This document shows positions 12,975-27,768 of a stretch of 64,000 bases of DNA, one piece after another. Every line of letters begins with the position of its first letter. Position 1 is the first letter of the stretch. Below the pieces are notes generated by a model, which was not told where the DNA came from, did not search any database, and worked only from the letters and a program-made list of their open reading frames with translations. The translations under genes and the position numbers were made by a program. This DNA comes from Nemophila menziesii. Its lineage: Eukaryota > Streptophyta > Magnoliopsida > Boraginales > Hydrophyllaceae. The stretch is from NCBI GenBank assembly GCA_029959085.1, contig JARWIR010000008.1:21934001-21998000 (forward strand), read 5' to 3'.

Positions 12975-13513
12975 CTTTCAACTTGGGCAGATTTAGTCCG
13001 TCCAACGATTCGAGCTTTTCAATTGTCTAGGTTCCGTGGTTAGCTTTGTCGCTTCGAAATGGCCATGTCTCGATTCCAACTACATCTCACTTCATTACTC
13101 AATCGGAGAGTCGGGACTATTGTTGTTAGACTATGACGATGCTTATTGCAACATGCTCACTATGTTGACCATCAATCCAGTCTCGAGATGACCCAACCGC
13201 ACTTGCCACTGTGACGGTTCTCAAAAGCAACAGATGGGACACTTCCTTGCACAGTATTGGCCAATGTTTTTACGGTGGAGCCAAAGATTTCCGCTACACA
13301 CTGTGGAAGTACGCTAGTGAGCTTGGATTCGAGTTTACCCTCTAATATAATTGTGTTGGCCGTATAGGCGCGCATTGTGTCCATTCTAAATCTTCTGGAT
13401 GTTTATGGAGAGTATATGCAGCTGTCCAAAAGTCAACTGGATACTTTTATATTAAGAAGTTTGTATCAGAACTTTTTATTATGAATCGTTTAATACCACT
13501 TGACTGTTTGTGA
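12975..13513 (+). pseudogene. MuDR transposase N-terminal fragment
   Basis: Frame one (about 12975-13190) reads LDSNYISLHYSIG...DYDDAYCNML, matching the PB1-like start of MuDR-family proteins. After a frameshift near 13175 the next frame reads RWDTSLHSIGQCFYGGA, LWKYASELGFEFTL, then a TAA stop, YNCVGRIGAHC, GCLWRVYAAVQKSTG and a final TGA at 13513. That is the MuDR DNA-binding region with its R-x-x-C...C-W-R pattern. The catalytic DDE part is absent. It is a captured or retained piece inside a deleted MULE. Confidence 0.72.
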
Positions 13514-13559
13514 TTTTGATTTTTTTTATGTAATGGATCCTTAACTTTATGAATCAAAC

Positions 13560-13990
13560 ATTATGTTATGTTATGTACTGTTTTGTGTGTTGCAGCTTTC
13601 CACAATATGTATTCTTTTGTGTTGCAGCTTTACACAATTTGTTTTATTGTGTGTTGCTATAACACACAATTCTACTAATCGTATACCTATTGTCATATTA
13701 CCTATTGTGTCCTAAATATGTACTGTTTTGTGTAGTGCAGCTTTCCACAATATGTGTTCTTTTGTGTTGCAGCTTTACACAATTTGTGTTCTTGTGTGAT
13801 GCTATAACACACAATTCTACTAATCTTATACCTATCGTCAGAATACATATGATTATGACTTGTAATAAAACACAATCTTACATGCACAAACATTAACATT
13901 TTGTCATTTTTTTGGTAATGTTTTTTGTGTTGCATCTTTACACAATATTGTTTGTTTTTCTGTTGATAGAACACACAATTCTATTGAGTT
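13560..13990 (+). repeat. MULE subterminal TGTGTTGCAGC repeat field (right-pointing)
   Basis: Units such as TTGTGTTGCAGCTTTACACAA and ATAACACACAATTCTACTAAT recur at ~60-130 bp spacing. The same words appear in opposite orientation at 14700-15180. Confidence 0.7.
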
Positions 13991-14699
13991 AGAATTGCTT
14001 ATATAGCCACCTGTTCTGACTTTTTTTTGTATGTATTTACTTATTTATTCATTTAGTTTTTTTCTCCTGTTTATTGATTGTGTGTTGCATCAACACACAT
14101 TCATATTGATTATGACTTGCATAAACACACAATCTATCATGCATATTATGTTATTATTTAATACTGCTTTATTGTTGTATACGATGCTTATTTATTGTTG
14201 TGATTTGTTGTTTATTATAATGGTTTAATCTTGATCTAGTGTGTTTTTTGTAATACACATCTTAGATATTTTTTTCTGGTTATTTGTTTTTTTGGTTTTT
14301 TTTGTGTTCTTGGAACACATAACTCGTGCATTGTGGGTTGATGCAACACATACACAGGTTGCTGAAATACTTAACACATACAACTTTTGATATGCTGGAA
14401 CGCAAACAAGTCAAAAAGATACACATAATATCATTTAACCAAATTTGTCACAAAACAATTCAAAAACATAAACATAATATCATTCAATCAAATTTGTCAC
14501 AATCCTTCAGTTATCCTCCTCTTACGCTTTTCTCCTGACTTTTTGTTCTCAACCTTCAGACTCTTTAGAAGTCGGGGCAGCCTAACACGTTCATCCTTTG
14601 TCTCTCCGGCTTTTGTCTTTTCCATAACTGTATATGTATAAAGATAAGATTATTACTAAAAAACCAAAATAACATTGAATGATAAAAACTGATGAACAC

Positions 14700-15180
14700 A
14701 TCAAATTCATGAGTTGTGACTTGCTGCAACACAAAATATGTGTTACACATACACACATTTTGTTTGATTGTGTGTTTAGGTAACACACAACATTCCATTT
14801 ATCACATCTAGATTATCAAATATGTTCAAACCACTGTAACCACACAATATTGACTAACATCTACTCGTTTTGACTTACTGCAACACAAAATAGGTGTTTC
14901 ATATACACACAATTTTGTTTTTCTGTGTGTTACTGTAACACACAACATTTCATTTATCACATCCAGAATATGCAATATGTTCAAACCACTCTAATCATAC
15001 AATATTGACTAACAACTACTCGTTTTGACTACCTGCAACACAAAATATGTGTTTCATCTTATCACAAATGTCCATATATATGTCATGTACTTGTGTGTCA
15101 TGAATTGATCTATCCAGTAATTTTTGTGTTACTATTACACACACATATTGTGTTTGTGTGTAGCTGTAACACACAATAAT
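14700..15180 (-). repeat. MULE subterminal repeat field (left-pointing)
   Basis: Three large imperfect direct copies (about 14700, 14870, 15020) of CTGCAACACAAAATATGTGTT...GTAACACACAACATT, the reverse complement of the field at 13560-13990. They are probably transposase-binding or fold-back structure (inference). Confidence 0.7.
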
Positions 15181-16004
15181 GCATTTATCATATCAATCTA
15201 CACAAGCACTCATGAACACATGCTCAATTTACACATACGCTTGAGTTTCTACTCTATAATACTCAATTCCACACAAATTAATTGTCTATACACTTGATTA
15301 TCAATTTGCGGTTGTATATACGATATAAAAACAAACAAATTACTCAGTTTCACAAACAAATCGCAACTATTCACATTAAACATGAAGATTAATAAATATC
15401 CGATTAAAATACTCTGTTAACACCAGAACATGTTGTAAATTCAAATACGAAACACAATAGAAGCATAATCGAATAAAAAATTGCTGAAATAATTGCAATC
15501 TGATGTTATAATTCTTCATTCATACCTAGGGTTTCAATGTCGATTCTTTAACCGTTGAATAAACTTGTATCTGCTTCGATTTATCTACTTGTTTCAGTGA
15601 TTCCTACTTGATGTTGCAGGTATTATGATAGTGTAACAATATATGATAGTGATTTCGAGTTCGGCTATGGTTTATTGAATTTAATGGCAGCGAGAGAGAG
15701 AGTTCTAGATCGTGTGTGTGAGTGCGTGAGTTTTGTGTGTGTTTTAGTGTGTGCAGTTATGAACAATTTATTATTTATACTATTTTCATTATCTAATATT
15801 ATTATTTATTTTATTTGTTTGTGTATTATTAAGCTAAAAGGGTATTATGGTAATCGGTTTAAAATTTGTGCTTAATTGGGAATTAACTCGAACTTGTAAT
15901 TAACTGGGAATACTTACGCTCTCCGCGTAATTAACTGGGCGTTGTCCCATAGTAAAAATGAATTAATCATTAAAAATTATATAATTTAAAAGAGAATAAG
16001 TTGT

Positions 16005-16500
16005 TTGAAGGTAAGATTTGGAAAGTCAAATCCTTTATGGGGTAATTAGAGATATATGTCTCCTTAATTAAGTCTCTAATCTTTTTATTTAGAGATAAAT
16101 GCCTAATAGAACAATTATTTATAGAAAAGAAAACATCCCCTTTATATTTTTTATACCTATACTATCCTTATTATTGAATATATTATTTTATTTTTAATAC
16201 AATATTTATTTTTAAATATTAAACAAATCATAGAGTACTTCTACCACCACTACCACCACCACCACCACAACCATCACCACCTCCACCATCACAACCACCA
16301 CCACCACCACTACAACCACCACAACCATCACTACCTCCACCACCACCACCACCTACTACTAATTTCATCACACGCGCGCGTCCGTGAATTTTTTTTTTTA
16401 AATCGTCATAACTAATTCAAAAAAAATCAGAAAATTAAAAAATTTGCATTTTTGGATAAAGCAAATTAATATTTACGTCTATGATTTTTTTTGATTTTTT
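16005..16500 (-). repeat. Inverted-repeat arm B
   Basis: Reverse complement of arm A (1-500): ACC-rich tract at 16240-16355, then CGCGCGCGTCCGTGAATT and AAATTAATATTTACGTCTATG. The spacer of about 15.5 kb between the arms holds the CACTA, copia and MULE insertions. Confidence 0.75.
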
Positions 16501-16519
16501 TTAAATTTTTTGATTTTTG

Positions 16520-16595
16520 TTTCCGCAGACACGAAATTCTATGTTTAAAACATGAAATTCCATGTTTTAAACAGTGAATTTCGTGTCTGCGGAAA
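16520..16595. repeat. Perfect 20 bp palindrome arms
   Basis: TTTCCGCAGACACGAAATTC at 16520-16539 pairs perfectly with its complement at 16576-16595. The loop holds further ATGTTTTAAACAT-like inverted words. It lies exactly between arms B and C and could form a cruciform. Confidence 0.9.
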
Positions 16596-16685
16596 ACAAA
16601 TTCCTTATTTCAAAACATGGAATTTCATGTTCAAAACATGGAATTCCGTGTCTGTGAATTAAAAAATTCAAAAAATTCCGAAAAA

Positions 16686-16990
16686 AATCATAGACGTAAA
16701 TATTAATTTGCTTTATCCAAATATATAAATTTTTTATTTTTTTTATTTTTTTAGAATTAGTTATAACGATTTTAAAAAAAATTCACGGACGTGCGTGTGT
16801 TTCTTAGTTTTTGATTTGTTTTTTTTAATTGTTAGTTATAGGGGTAGTTTGGGATGTGGCTGTTTTCTATAAATTATCTTATTCAAGGCACCTTTTTTTA
16901 AATAAGTTTTTTTAATAGGCATTAATCTATAATTGGCTCATCCTTTATTATAATTTATTTGGGAAATATTTTTTTTATGGTTTAAATAGA
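16686..16990 (+). repeat. Diverged direct copy of arm A (arm C)
   Basis: Repeats CATAGACGTAAATATTAATT, TTAGTTATAACGATTTT and TTCACGGACG in arm A order, but lacks the GGT tract and diverges after TGTTTTCTATAAATTA. Arms B and C together form a large tail-to-tail palindrome. Confidence 0.75.
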
Positions 16991-18574
16991 AATTATCTTT
17001 TATATCAAATAATTTACTTTAATTAAGAAAGAAGGATATTATAGTAAAAATAGATTAATTATTATTTAAATATTAAAACTCATATCATTTAAGCAGAAAA
17101 AAATTATTTGAAGTTAAAATTTGGAAAGTAAATATTTTATTATAGTTTAAATAAGAATTATTATTTTCTTTTGAATAGTATATTTATTTTTAAATTAGTT
17201 GTTAATTTAAATTTTTATATAATTTAAGAAATATTATAATTGACATATAGTTTACCTGTTTTAACAATTAAAAAATATCATTATTATTTTTTTATGTAGG
17301 GTGGTCCAGGCCAGCTTACGTGCAATACGACTAATCTCAGGGATTATACAAGCCTCTTCCTGTATATTTTTAAGTAAAACAAAACTAGGGTACCCATGTT
17401 CAGGGGTTCGCTTTTTGTACTTCTAACTTTACATCAGTTTAGGAAGATTTATATTGTTACATAGGAGAGCCACTTTGAACTCGGAGTCAATGACTCAGTT
17501 CGAAATTACACCACTAAATTGGATGACTAAAACCCATGTCCAGTGAGCTAATCCAAACTGGTTTAGGGAAGAAACATTTGATATTAAAGTTATTTAAATA
17601 CTATTATTTACAATTTTGTTATTGTAAGTATTTATTGAAAAAATCATTTCTAAATTTAGAATAAGGTAATAGTGAAAAAACATTCTTAAAAAAATATTAT
17701 GAATAAAATACTTTTGTAGACAATATGTTTTGAAAAATGGATAAGTAATGTGTTTGGTTGTAAGTAATGTACCACTGATAAAGATAGTAAAAAATTATCT
17801 ATCGTCACTATTCCATGAAATAGAAAACATCAATAATTCTCTAAGATCCATTTGTTTGACCAGAAAAAAAAAAAGAATTCTACGCTAAAAATCATTATCT
17901 CTGGTATCGCTCTCGGCAAGTAAGCGAGCTACATCAAATTTACATTGATAAACACCCTGCAAGTGAATGAAAATAGAAGATTTGTCCAATTAAAAAAAAG
18001 AATGGAAAGAGAAGATAAGGTTATGGAACCTCTGCATTCTTCGGCATGGTATTAGAATAGTGCTCAAACCATGATAAGCACACTCAAAATAACTAAGACA
18101 AGGACACATATTTACTTGTGGGGTCAACGCTTCCGACAAACACGATTAATGACACTAATTAAGATATTCTTCTAAATTTTTCGAACATCGCCTATATTTT
18201 TTCATTAATATATACCTTTATTAACATATTTATTACATTTAGAAAAAATGTTGAAAATCAAGAATATAATCTCTTTTTCTCTTTTTATACGTAATCTTAT
18301 CTATTTATCTATCTATCTTGTTGCGTAGAATTTCTGACTGTCTCGATATTTAAATAATAAATTTACATATATCTATTACGATAGAAGGAGATAATAAATG
18401 AAAGTACTATCCTACAAACATTATGTTCACTTTTTTAATATATCTATATTACTCATTTTTAAATTTTCTAACCACCTTGAGATCTAGATAATAAATATAC
18501 ATATATCCATATTAAGATGATATGAAGGAGGTGATGAGTGACAACTACAATCAACGACCCTATGCCAACTTTTA

Positions 18575-18632
<58 letters not shown>

Positions 18633-19290
18633 TCACATCATTCTTAACATAACAAAATTAGATGTATTTTTGTGTTAAAAAACGAATGAATACTTAATAT
18701 ATTTTGATGATATCTAACTAGAATCCATCCAAGATTTTAATCACTGGCCTATCTAATCCTTAGGTAAAGATATGTATCAATAAAATTTATATCATCATAA
18801 TGGTGATTGTAATGTAACGTAATTTAGTTAGATGTGAATTGGTAAAAATAAAGTCTGATTGAAAAAAATAAAAGAACGGTCAGTTCATACCTAATCAAAT
18901 CAGGTTATATCATTGGAGATATTTTAGTGATATAATATATTATTGTATATATCACCACTTCTAACGTTGTATGCATTAATCACACTCTTCTTAAAAAACT
19001 AAAAACATGGTAATATGCATAAATGATATATGTTGATCATATGAATACTACGATACAATGATTGTCTTAAAATGGTTAAGAATGCGAAAAATCGTTTGCA
19101 ACTAGATGATATATCAAATCACTTATATTGATCTTATAAGATGTTTAAATATTACCTTATTTTAACAGTTTGACATATGCATCGATTGATTAGTGTAGTG
19201 GTTGATAGCTATCTAAGTGAGTTAAGCAAAAATTTATGCTAAGTAAATAAAATCTTACCCTTTCCCATTTTTTATCAAACTATAAGTGGA
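16991..19290. other. AT-rich intergenic stretch without recognisable gene
   Basis: Holds a relative of the MULE target site (17033-17060), a (TA)n microsatellite at about 18575-18630, and otherwise low-complexity AT-rich sequence. No coding pattern was seen on either strand. Confidence 0.6.
18575..18630. repeat. (TA)n microsatellite
   Basis: About 28 uninterrupted TA units. Confidence 0.95.
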
Positions 19291-19576
19291 TAATGAAGAC
19301 AATGGAATTTAGATGATATTCTGATTTTTTAATATATCTCTTGTATAACTAACACCGTTCTAGAATATCCTTATCAGATAAGGAAGTGTTGTATAACACA
19401 AATTCTGTAAATGATTGGTTTATATTTAAAATACGTTGAGTCCCCAAGTGTTGAATTGTACTCTTTATCATGGTATACAAGTATAGGGAAAAAATAATTA
19501 GTATGCTTTTACCTCGAAATTCATCAAACACCATTCAAATACATGATTAATCCTTTTACAATCAAAATAGAATTTC

Positions 19577-19702
<126 letters not shown>

Positions 19703-21039
19703 TTAAGTTCATCCTGATCTCATATGATGTGGTCTTCTTGGATTTGTTGATGGATCTATTACATTTCTATCTATACCGCGAGAATAAATGTCTCAATGCA
19801 ATATTCTTGACCAGATGGTTTTTGGTTGTCTATTGGGTTTCTTATCTACCGATGTTCCTTTTTAGGTGGTGGATAAACATACATCTTGTGTTGTTTGGCT
19901 TACTTTGGAGACCATATATGGTTTGCAATCATGTACAAGAATTCAACAAATGAAGATGGAGTTACAGTTAGTAAAAAAATATATTTAACTAATTTATGAC
20001 TAGAAAGTAATAAATATTGTCGCTTAATCTTTCTAGTGCAAGTAAACCAGTTGATGATGATGACTTTTCTCCATGTGATTTTCAGGGTTTGGTGCATATT
20101 TTGATCCAATAGTTGCTACTATTAACTCATGTGTTGATCGTCCTTCCTTTGACGATGTTTATGGACTTTCCTTTGACTATGGTATACATTTGGCCCCGAC
20201 CTCCACTGTAGGAGAAAATTTGATGCTTTCACTACTCAAAATGAAGATCGTTTTATTCACAAAATTTTGGTCATAATATTCATTTTGGGTGCAAGGATTT
20301 TTGTCATTCTTCCATCATCTAACAAGCATGGTAAATGTCAAAATTGTGATAGAGGTAGGTCTGTGGTCGTAATACCTCAAATAACTTTGTGGTTTGTTAT
20401 CGATGTAGGAATTTGTATCACAAGGAAAATATTTATTAGGTGACAGATAACGTTATCTATTCTACATCCAACACCTTTAGTGCAATTCAAATAACTCAAC
20501 CTTCTAACGAACTTGGTACACCGACACATGAGTAACAAAGAACATGGAACCTAACGATAAATCCATGTCTAGTAAGAAACAATATTATGAAAAGTTAATG
20601 TAATGATTGGTGATGGTTTAGGGTTACCTATTACACATACAAGTAATGCTTCATTTATTATTTCTAATTCTTCAATTAATATATCTAATGGACTAGTTGT
20701 TTATTATTTCTAATGCTCCATTTATTATTTTTAATGGACTAGTTGTTCATTTAAAAGTTTTGCATGTTCCCTCTATTAGTAAGATATTGCTATATGTCGT
20801 TCACTTTACTAAATATCACAACTCCATTTAGTTATTTCATAAAGAATTTAAAGATCGCGGATCTAATATGCGAGGTTCAAATCAGCGATGATATCTATTT
20901 TCTTCAGCAACCACGTGTTTCAGATTTCTCTATAAATAAAGTAGTGTATGACTTTTGTTCATGCTCATTTTAGTCAACTGTCTCAAGATATCTTACAAAG
21001 CCTCATCAAATAATTTGTAGGACATTACCATCAAAGTCT

Positions 21040-21269
21040 TTGTATCTATGTGAAAGTTGTGAGTTAGAAAAAAAATAATCACTTACCATTTAGTAATGAT
21101 GTATTTAGATCTACTAGTTTATTTTATATCATTAATTGTGGTGTATAGGGTCATGCCCCCAACAACTTCTTTAAAAAGTTATTATTTGGTACTTGTTGAT
21201 TGAGTATTTTACCAGATATGCATGGTATTATCCTTGTATGCATAATTTTCAGTTGTTGTTGTTGATGTT

Positions 21270-21341
<72 letters not shown>

Positions 21342-21353
21342 GCTCCTGCTGCT

Positions 21354-21389
<36 letters not shown>

Positions 21390-21391
21390 GC

Positions 21392-21425
<34 letters not shown>

Positions 21426-22000
21426 CTATATTCATCTATATGGTTCAGGATCCGTCAAATGCAAATATTAAGTTTATATAAAGTGAAACTGTAAGAGAAT
21501 TTATGAGTAATTCAATATATAACCTTTAAAATCAATTAGGTATTACTCATTGCATCTCTAGTCCTTTACTCCAAAACAAAGTAGAACCACATAATGTAAG
21601 AATAGATATATTGTAGAGACTGGTCTTATCCTTGTTTCTCATTGCAATCTTTCCACTATTTTTTGGATCCATGTTTTTTCGACTGATTAATCAATTCACC
21701 TGTAGTATACTTAATTATAAATCTCCAATTTATTTAATATATATATTCAGGTTTATCTATGGTTCTGCGTTTTTGCATGTCAAAAATAGACTATGAGAGT
21801 GTTCAGTGTATATTCATTGATTATTCTCCAGCGCACAAAGGTTACAGGTGTTATAATCCAAAAACCGTTAATATTTTCGTATCACGCCACGTGGTGTTTT
21901 ATGCGACCAAATTTCCATATATTGCATTTTCATGCAATCTCATCGTCGATATCCATTTACTTTCAAAACCTTTCCCTCTCCCTTTATTTCCTAATGTATC
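21040..22000 (+). pseudogene. Copia integrase remnant
   Basis: CESCELEKK (GAG-pre-integrase end), EYFTRYAWYYPC (integrase core start), then a TTG microsatellite, and after 21540 the core end (LGITHCISSP) and C-terminal part with AHKGYRCYNPKT and VSRHVVFY. Several stops interrupt it. In the family the enzyme joins element cDNA to host DNA. Dead here. Confidence 0.78.
21253..21425. repeat. (TTG)n trinucleotide expansion inside integrase remnant
   Basis: About 55 near-uniform TTG/GTT units with a few CTG/CTC variants in the middle. In one frame this reads as poly-leucine. It sits directly after the FTRYAWYYP motif, so it expanded inside old coding sequence. Confidence 0.95.
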
Positions 22001-22359
22001 CATCCTTTCTAACAATCATGGTCTTACAAATCTCGTGTCATTACCTTTACCCATGAGTAGCATCAACCAGGCATTTAAGACTTCTCATAGGAATTCAAGT
22101 CATTTTCTTCTCCTTTTCAGTCTTCCAATAATATTAATAATAATAGTAGTAGTAGTAGTAGTAGTAGTAATAATAATAATTCAGGTCATACGTATAAATC
22201 CCTTTACAATTCTTCTCCCTTATAACTCTATTGCATACATCGTTACTCCATGCATATCCTTTAGTCATACACACATTAACATTAATCAAACAAATGACGC
22301 GTCACTCTATGTCTCGCATGGTCTAATTTTTGTTTTAGATAATGCGATACCAATAATTT

Positions 22360-23130
22360 GTACCAATAGAATGGTAACTCGGTATATGGTCGGAACCAGT
22401 AAAATAAAATAAAAATTCTCTCGCTAGACATTCCTATATGTATTCAAACTAAACTTACTTTTCTTTCAATTGAAGCCACTTGTTATTCTTAAGCTACAAA
22501 ACATGATTATTGTCGTGTCGCAATGACAAAATATTTAAATCTTTATTGAAAAATAACTTGAACGTGAGTGACGTCGTCGCTGAGAATGAATATCATTTGG
22601 GATTAAATGGTTTTCCAAGGTAAAACAGATTTTTGATAGTTTTCTTGATAGGTGTAAAGCACGTCTTATGGCCAAGGTTATACCCAACAACCAGAAATTG
22701 ACTATAATAATACTTTTGGTCCCTTTGTTAGTCTTGAAAACATTCATTTCATTATTGACATTGCACTTACTAATGGTTGGCATCTCATGCAATCATATAT
22801 CAAAAATTTATTTCTTCATGGGGATTTTAATGAGAAGGTTTATATGCAAAACACATCGGTGCTTATTGATTCAACCTTTTCATTTTTTTTCGTTACATTA
22901 ATCTTTGTATGGTCTCAAACAAACCCTCGAGCTTGGTACCATTAGTATATATCTTATTTACTATCTCATGACTTTATAATATTCTATCATGATGCATATA
23001 TTGTTTATTTGGGTCTTGGATAACCATATCATTATTTTATTGATACATTTCGATGACATAATCATCACAAGAAGTTTAATGAGTAATTTTTTTTATTTTG
23101 TTGTTCTTTTATCAAAATAATTTGATTGCT
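22360..23130 (+). pseudogene. Copia reverse transcriptase remnant
   Basis: Starts with the copia RT lead-in MVTR...VGTSK, then across frames: GLNGFP, LTNGWHLMQ, FLHGDFNEKVYMQ-like and LYGLKQ-like pieces, and a degraded DDIIITRSLMSN equivalent of the catalytic YVDD region (about 23050). At least five frameshifts. Confidence 0.7.
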
Positions 23131-24192
23131 CAAAGTGCTCTGAATCTAGTCAATTAAGGACCCGGGCTAAGCCTTCATTCGTAGTTGATTTTTCTACAGT
23201 TACAAGGCAAGTAAAACACTGCGCTCAGTGGCTCATGTTAGCTTGACTAACGTACTTCTTAAGTGAAAAGATTGTAGTTAACACGACCTTAACCAGCTAT
23301 TTTGGCCGGCTTGAAGAGATCACTAGCGAAGGTAGTCCTCCTTATCTATAAAGGAAGGAATTTGTTGAGAAAATAGGGGCAATATCGGTCACAAATGGAT
23401 GAATGAGAAGCAGGAGATAGTGCATCAAGTTGTTCGGAAGGGCCAACTAGATACTCTTCCCTAGGGATCTCAGATGAGGGAACCCTGCAGAACTCACTTT
23501 GAAAACCGACAAAATATGCACATTAGCATCACATAGTCCTTCACCTTATCTTGCTCGTTTCCTTAAGCTAGAGTGAACTACTTTTTGTTACAACTAAAGC
23601 ACCAATAGTGGAAAGAACGTCTGCGCAAGGGATCTCGCACAAAAATTCACATACATAAAAGAAGAGGTGAGGCTTGAGACCCTTATCTTACAATGTGTGA
23701 AACTTCTTTATAGAATTTTGCTCAATACTAGAATTCTCAATTGAAACCTAGCATTTGAGGTTTCGTTAATCGAGTATACACGACAGAAGGGAATTGTTCT
23801 ATTTCAAAACTTCTTTATCAACAAGTGTAAATTTTTATAAAAAAAGATTTAGGAATCGCAGGTCTTTCTGAAAGACCTTGGAGACTTGCATTTCTTCTCA
23901 ACATGGAAGTTCACAAGTGTGACAATAATTTTATCCCACACGTTCCAAGTATATGCTACATAATTTAACTTAATATGGTCGTGAGGGTGCTAAGCATATC
24001 TGAAGTAACTTATTTGTAGTTGACGATGACGAAATTTTGATCCCGTAGAATTTTTCCAACTTGTAGGTGTCCTATAATACATTATTGTCACACATCTCAG
24101 CGTATATTATTAGTTAATTTTATACATCAAATTATGCACAAACCATATATGTCCCATCTCCTTGTTTCCAAACACACCCTTCTTATCTAAAT

Positions 24193-24606
24193 ATGACTAT
24201 TGGACATAATATTGCTTTCAGCCTTGCACAATTATTTCCGTCAAAGGATTTAGTGATGGAAATTGGGATGGATATTCAACGACTAGGCGCTCAACCACTC
24301 TATGTGGGTCAAATTCCAATTACTTGGACTTCGCAAAAGCAGCCAGCCGTCTTACAATCAAATTATGAAACAGAATTTCATGTTATTGCAACTCTAGCCA
24401 CAAACTTATTATGTGTCTTTCATCGTCTTACTTTTTTTCAGATATCTTCATCACATGCTTCAACTTTATTTTGTGACAACATTAGCTCAATCTACATAAA
24501 TCCTAACTCAATTATACATAATCAGAGCAAGCATATTGAAATTGATGTACATTGTAAAAAAACATATAGGTGTGTAATTTTTTTAAATTTACCACATTCA
24601 TTGTAG
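24193..24606 (+). pseudogene. Copia RNase H remnant
   Basis: A 137-codon frame with ITWTSQKQPAVLQSNYETEF (family: SWSSKKQ..VS.SS.EAEY), LFCDNISSIYI and KHIEIDVHC. These are the conserved copia RNase H landmarks. The catalytic Asp of the first motif is lost in the degraded upstream part. Confidence 0.82.
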
Positions 24607-24703
24607 AGAGAAAATTACAAATATCCTTACCAAACAATGTTTCACCTACAATTTCATAAATTACAAGTCAACTTCAAATGATTTCATATTTTTTATCAAC
24701 TTT

Positions 24704-24765
24704 GGTGGGGTGGGGTGGGGTGGGGGTGGTGGGGGGGTGGTCGGAGGGGGTCGGAGGGAGTTAGT
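24704..24765 (+). repeat. G-rich tract
   Basis: Alternating GGGGT runs with one run of seven G, able in principle to form a G-quadruplex. It lies in copia debris ~760 bp upstream of the hexokinase start. Confidence 0.85.
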
Positions 24766-24960
24766 AGATAACGATGACAATAAAAATTAGATAATGTTGT
24801 GAATTTATATTTTTTATATGTATTTGTTGTATAGCTAAAATCTTTCTCGAGTATCTTATCTAATGAAGAAGTGTTGTATGAGACAAACTCTATAAATTTG
24901 TTTTATATATCAAATGCATTGAATCATGAATAGGTGGGAACTTACCCTATGTCACCAAAT

Positions 24961-25522
24961 ACCTTAAAGGACAACTTGACCTTTTGCATAAATCAATACC
25001 TTACATGTCTTAATTTGTTTAACATAAATCAATACCCTTATACTATTACAATATGACATATTGCATTACATAATGACCAACAAATATAAAAAATTATAGA
25101 GTGACAAATTTTTTAAATAATTCATAAGTCAAAATATAGTATCTTTTTTATATTTATATAATGACAAGGATAGTGATATTCTTTTTAATAAACGTGGTAG
25201 TGGGATATTGCTTACTTTTTCGTCTCTCTTTTTGTCCAAGATTCTTACATACACCTAAAAACCAACGATACATCCTCCTTAATTTTTGCAAAACAATCCA
25301 AGTCCAATCTTATTTTTCATTTCTTACCACAAAACAAAACCCAAAAAGATAATAAAAAAGAAAAGATAATTTAAAAACATAAAATGGCATTGAAGATTGT
25401 GTGATCTCATCTTCATTGATTTTCTCAATAATATAAATACTCAATTTCTCTATCCTTTTACTCCCCCAGCTTCACTTTTCTAAATTATCTAGTGAAGTTT
25501 TTTCGATTTAATTATAAAGAGA
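24961..25522 (+). promoter_or_regulatory. Hexokinase upstream region with TATA box
   Basis: TATAAATA at 25432-25439 is followed by a CT-rich stretch (about 25443-25480) and the ATG at 25523. The 5' UTR would be about 50-60 nt. No other motif is claimed. Confidence 0.6.

Positions 25523-27768
<2,246 letters not shown>

Larger units (their letters stand above)
11478..15948 (+). mobile_element. Non-autonomous Mutator-like element (MULE), 4.5 kb
   Basis: Imperfect terminal inverted repeats: the left end GAGATAATTCCCACTTAATTAC pairs with the right end, which reads GGGACAACGCCCAGTTAATTAC inverted. Direct repeat ATAGTAA flanks it (11471-11477, 15949-15955; a 9 bp duplication allowing changes). A related uninterrupted sequence at about 17033-17060 (GATATTATAGTAAAAATAGA) looks like an empty site. 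Inside are a MuDR N-terminal domain and two fields of TGTGTTGCAGC-type repeats. No catalytic transposase core is present, so it depends on another element. Confidence 0.72.

Noticed and set aside
19185..19250. tRNA-like or SINE A-box (GATTAGTGTAGTGGTTGATAG)
   Set aside because: The A-box-like word is suggestive, but no B-box, no cloverleaf and no flanking duplication could be found.
21193..21471. Poly-leucine membrane protein
   Set aside because: Caused by the TTG microsatellite; only the EYFTRYAWYYP start is meaningful, as integrase remnant.
22535..22792. Minus-strand 85-codon frame
   Set aside because: Antisense of the copia reverse transcriptase remnant.
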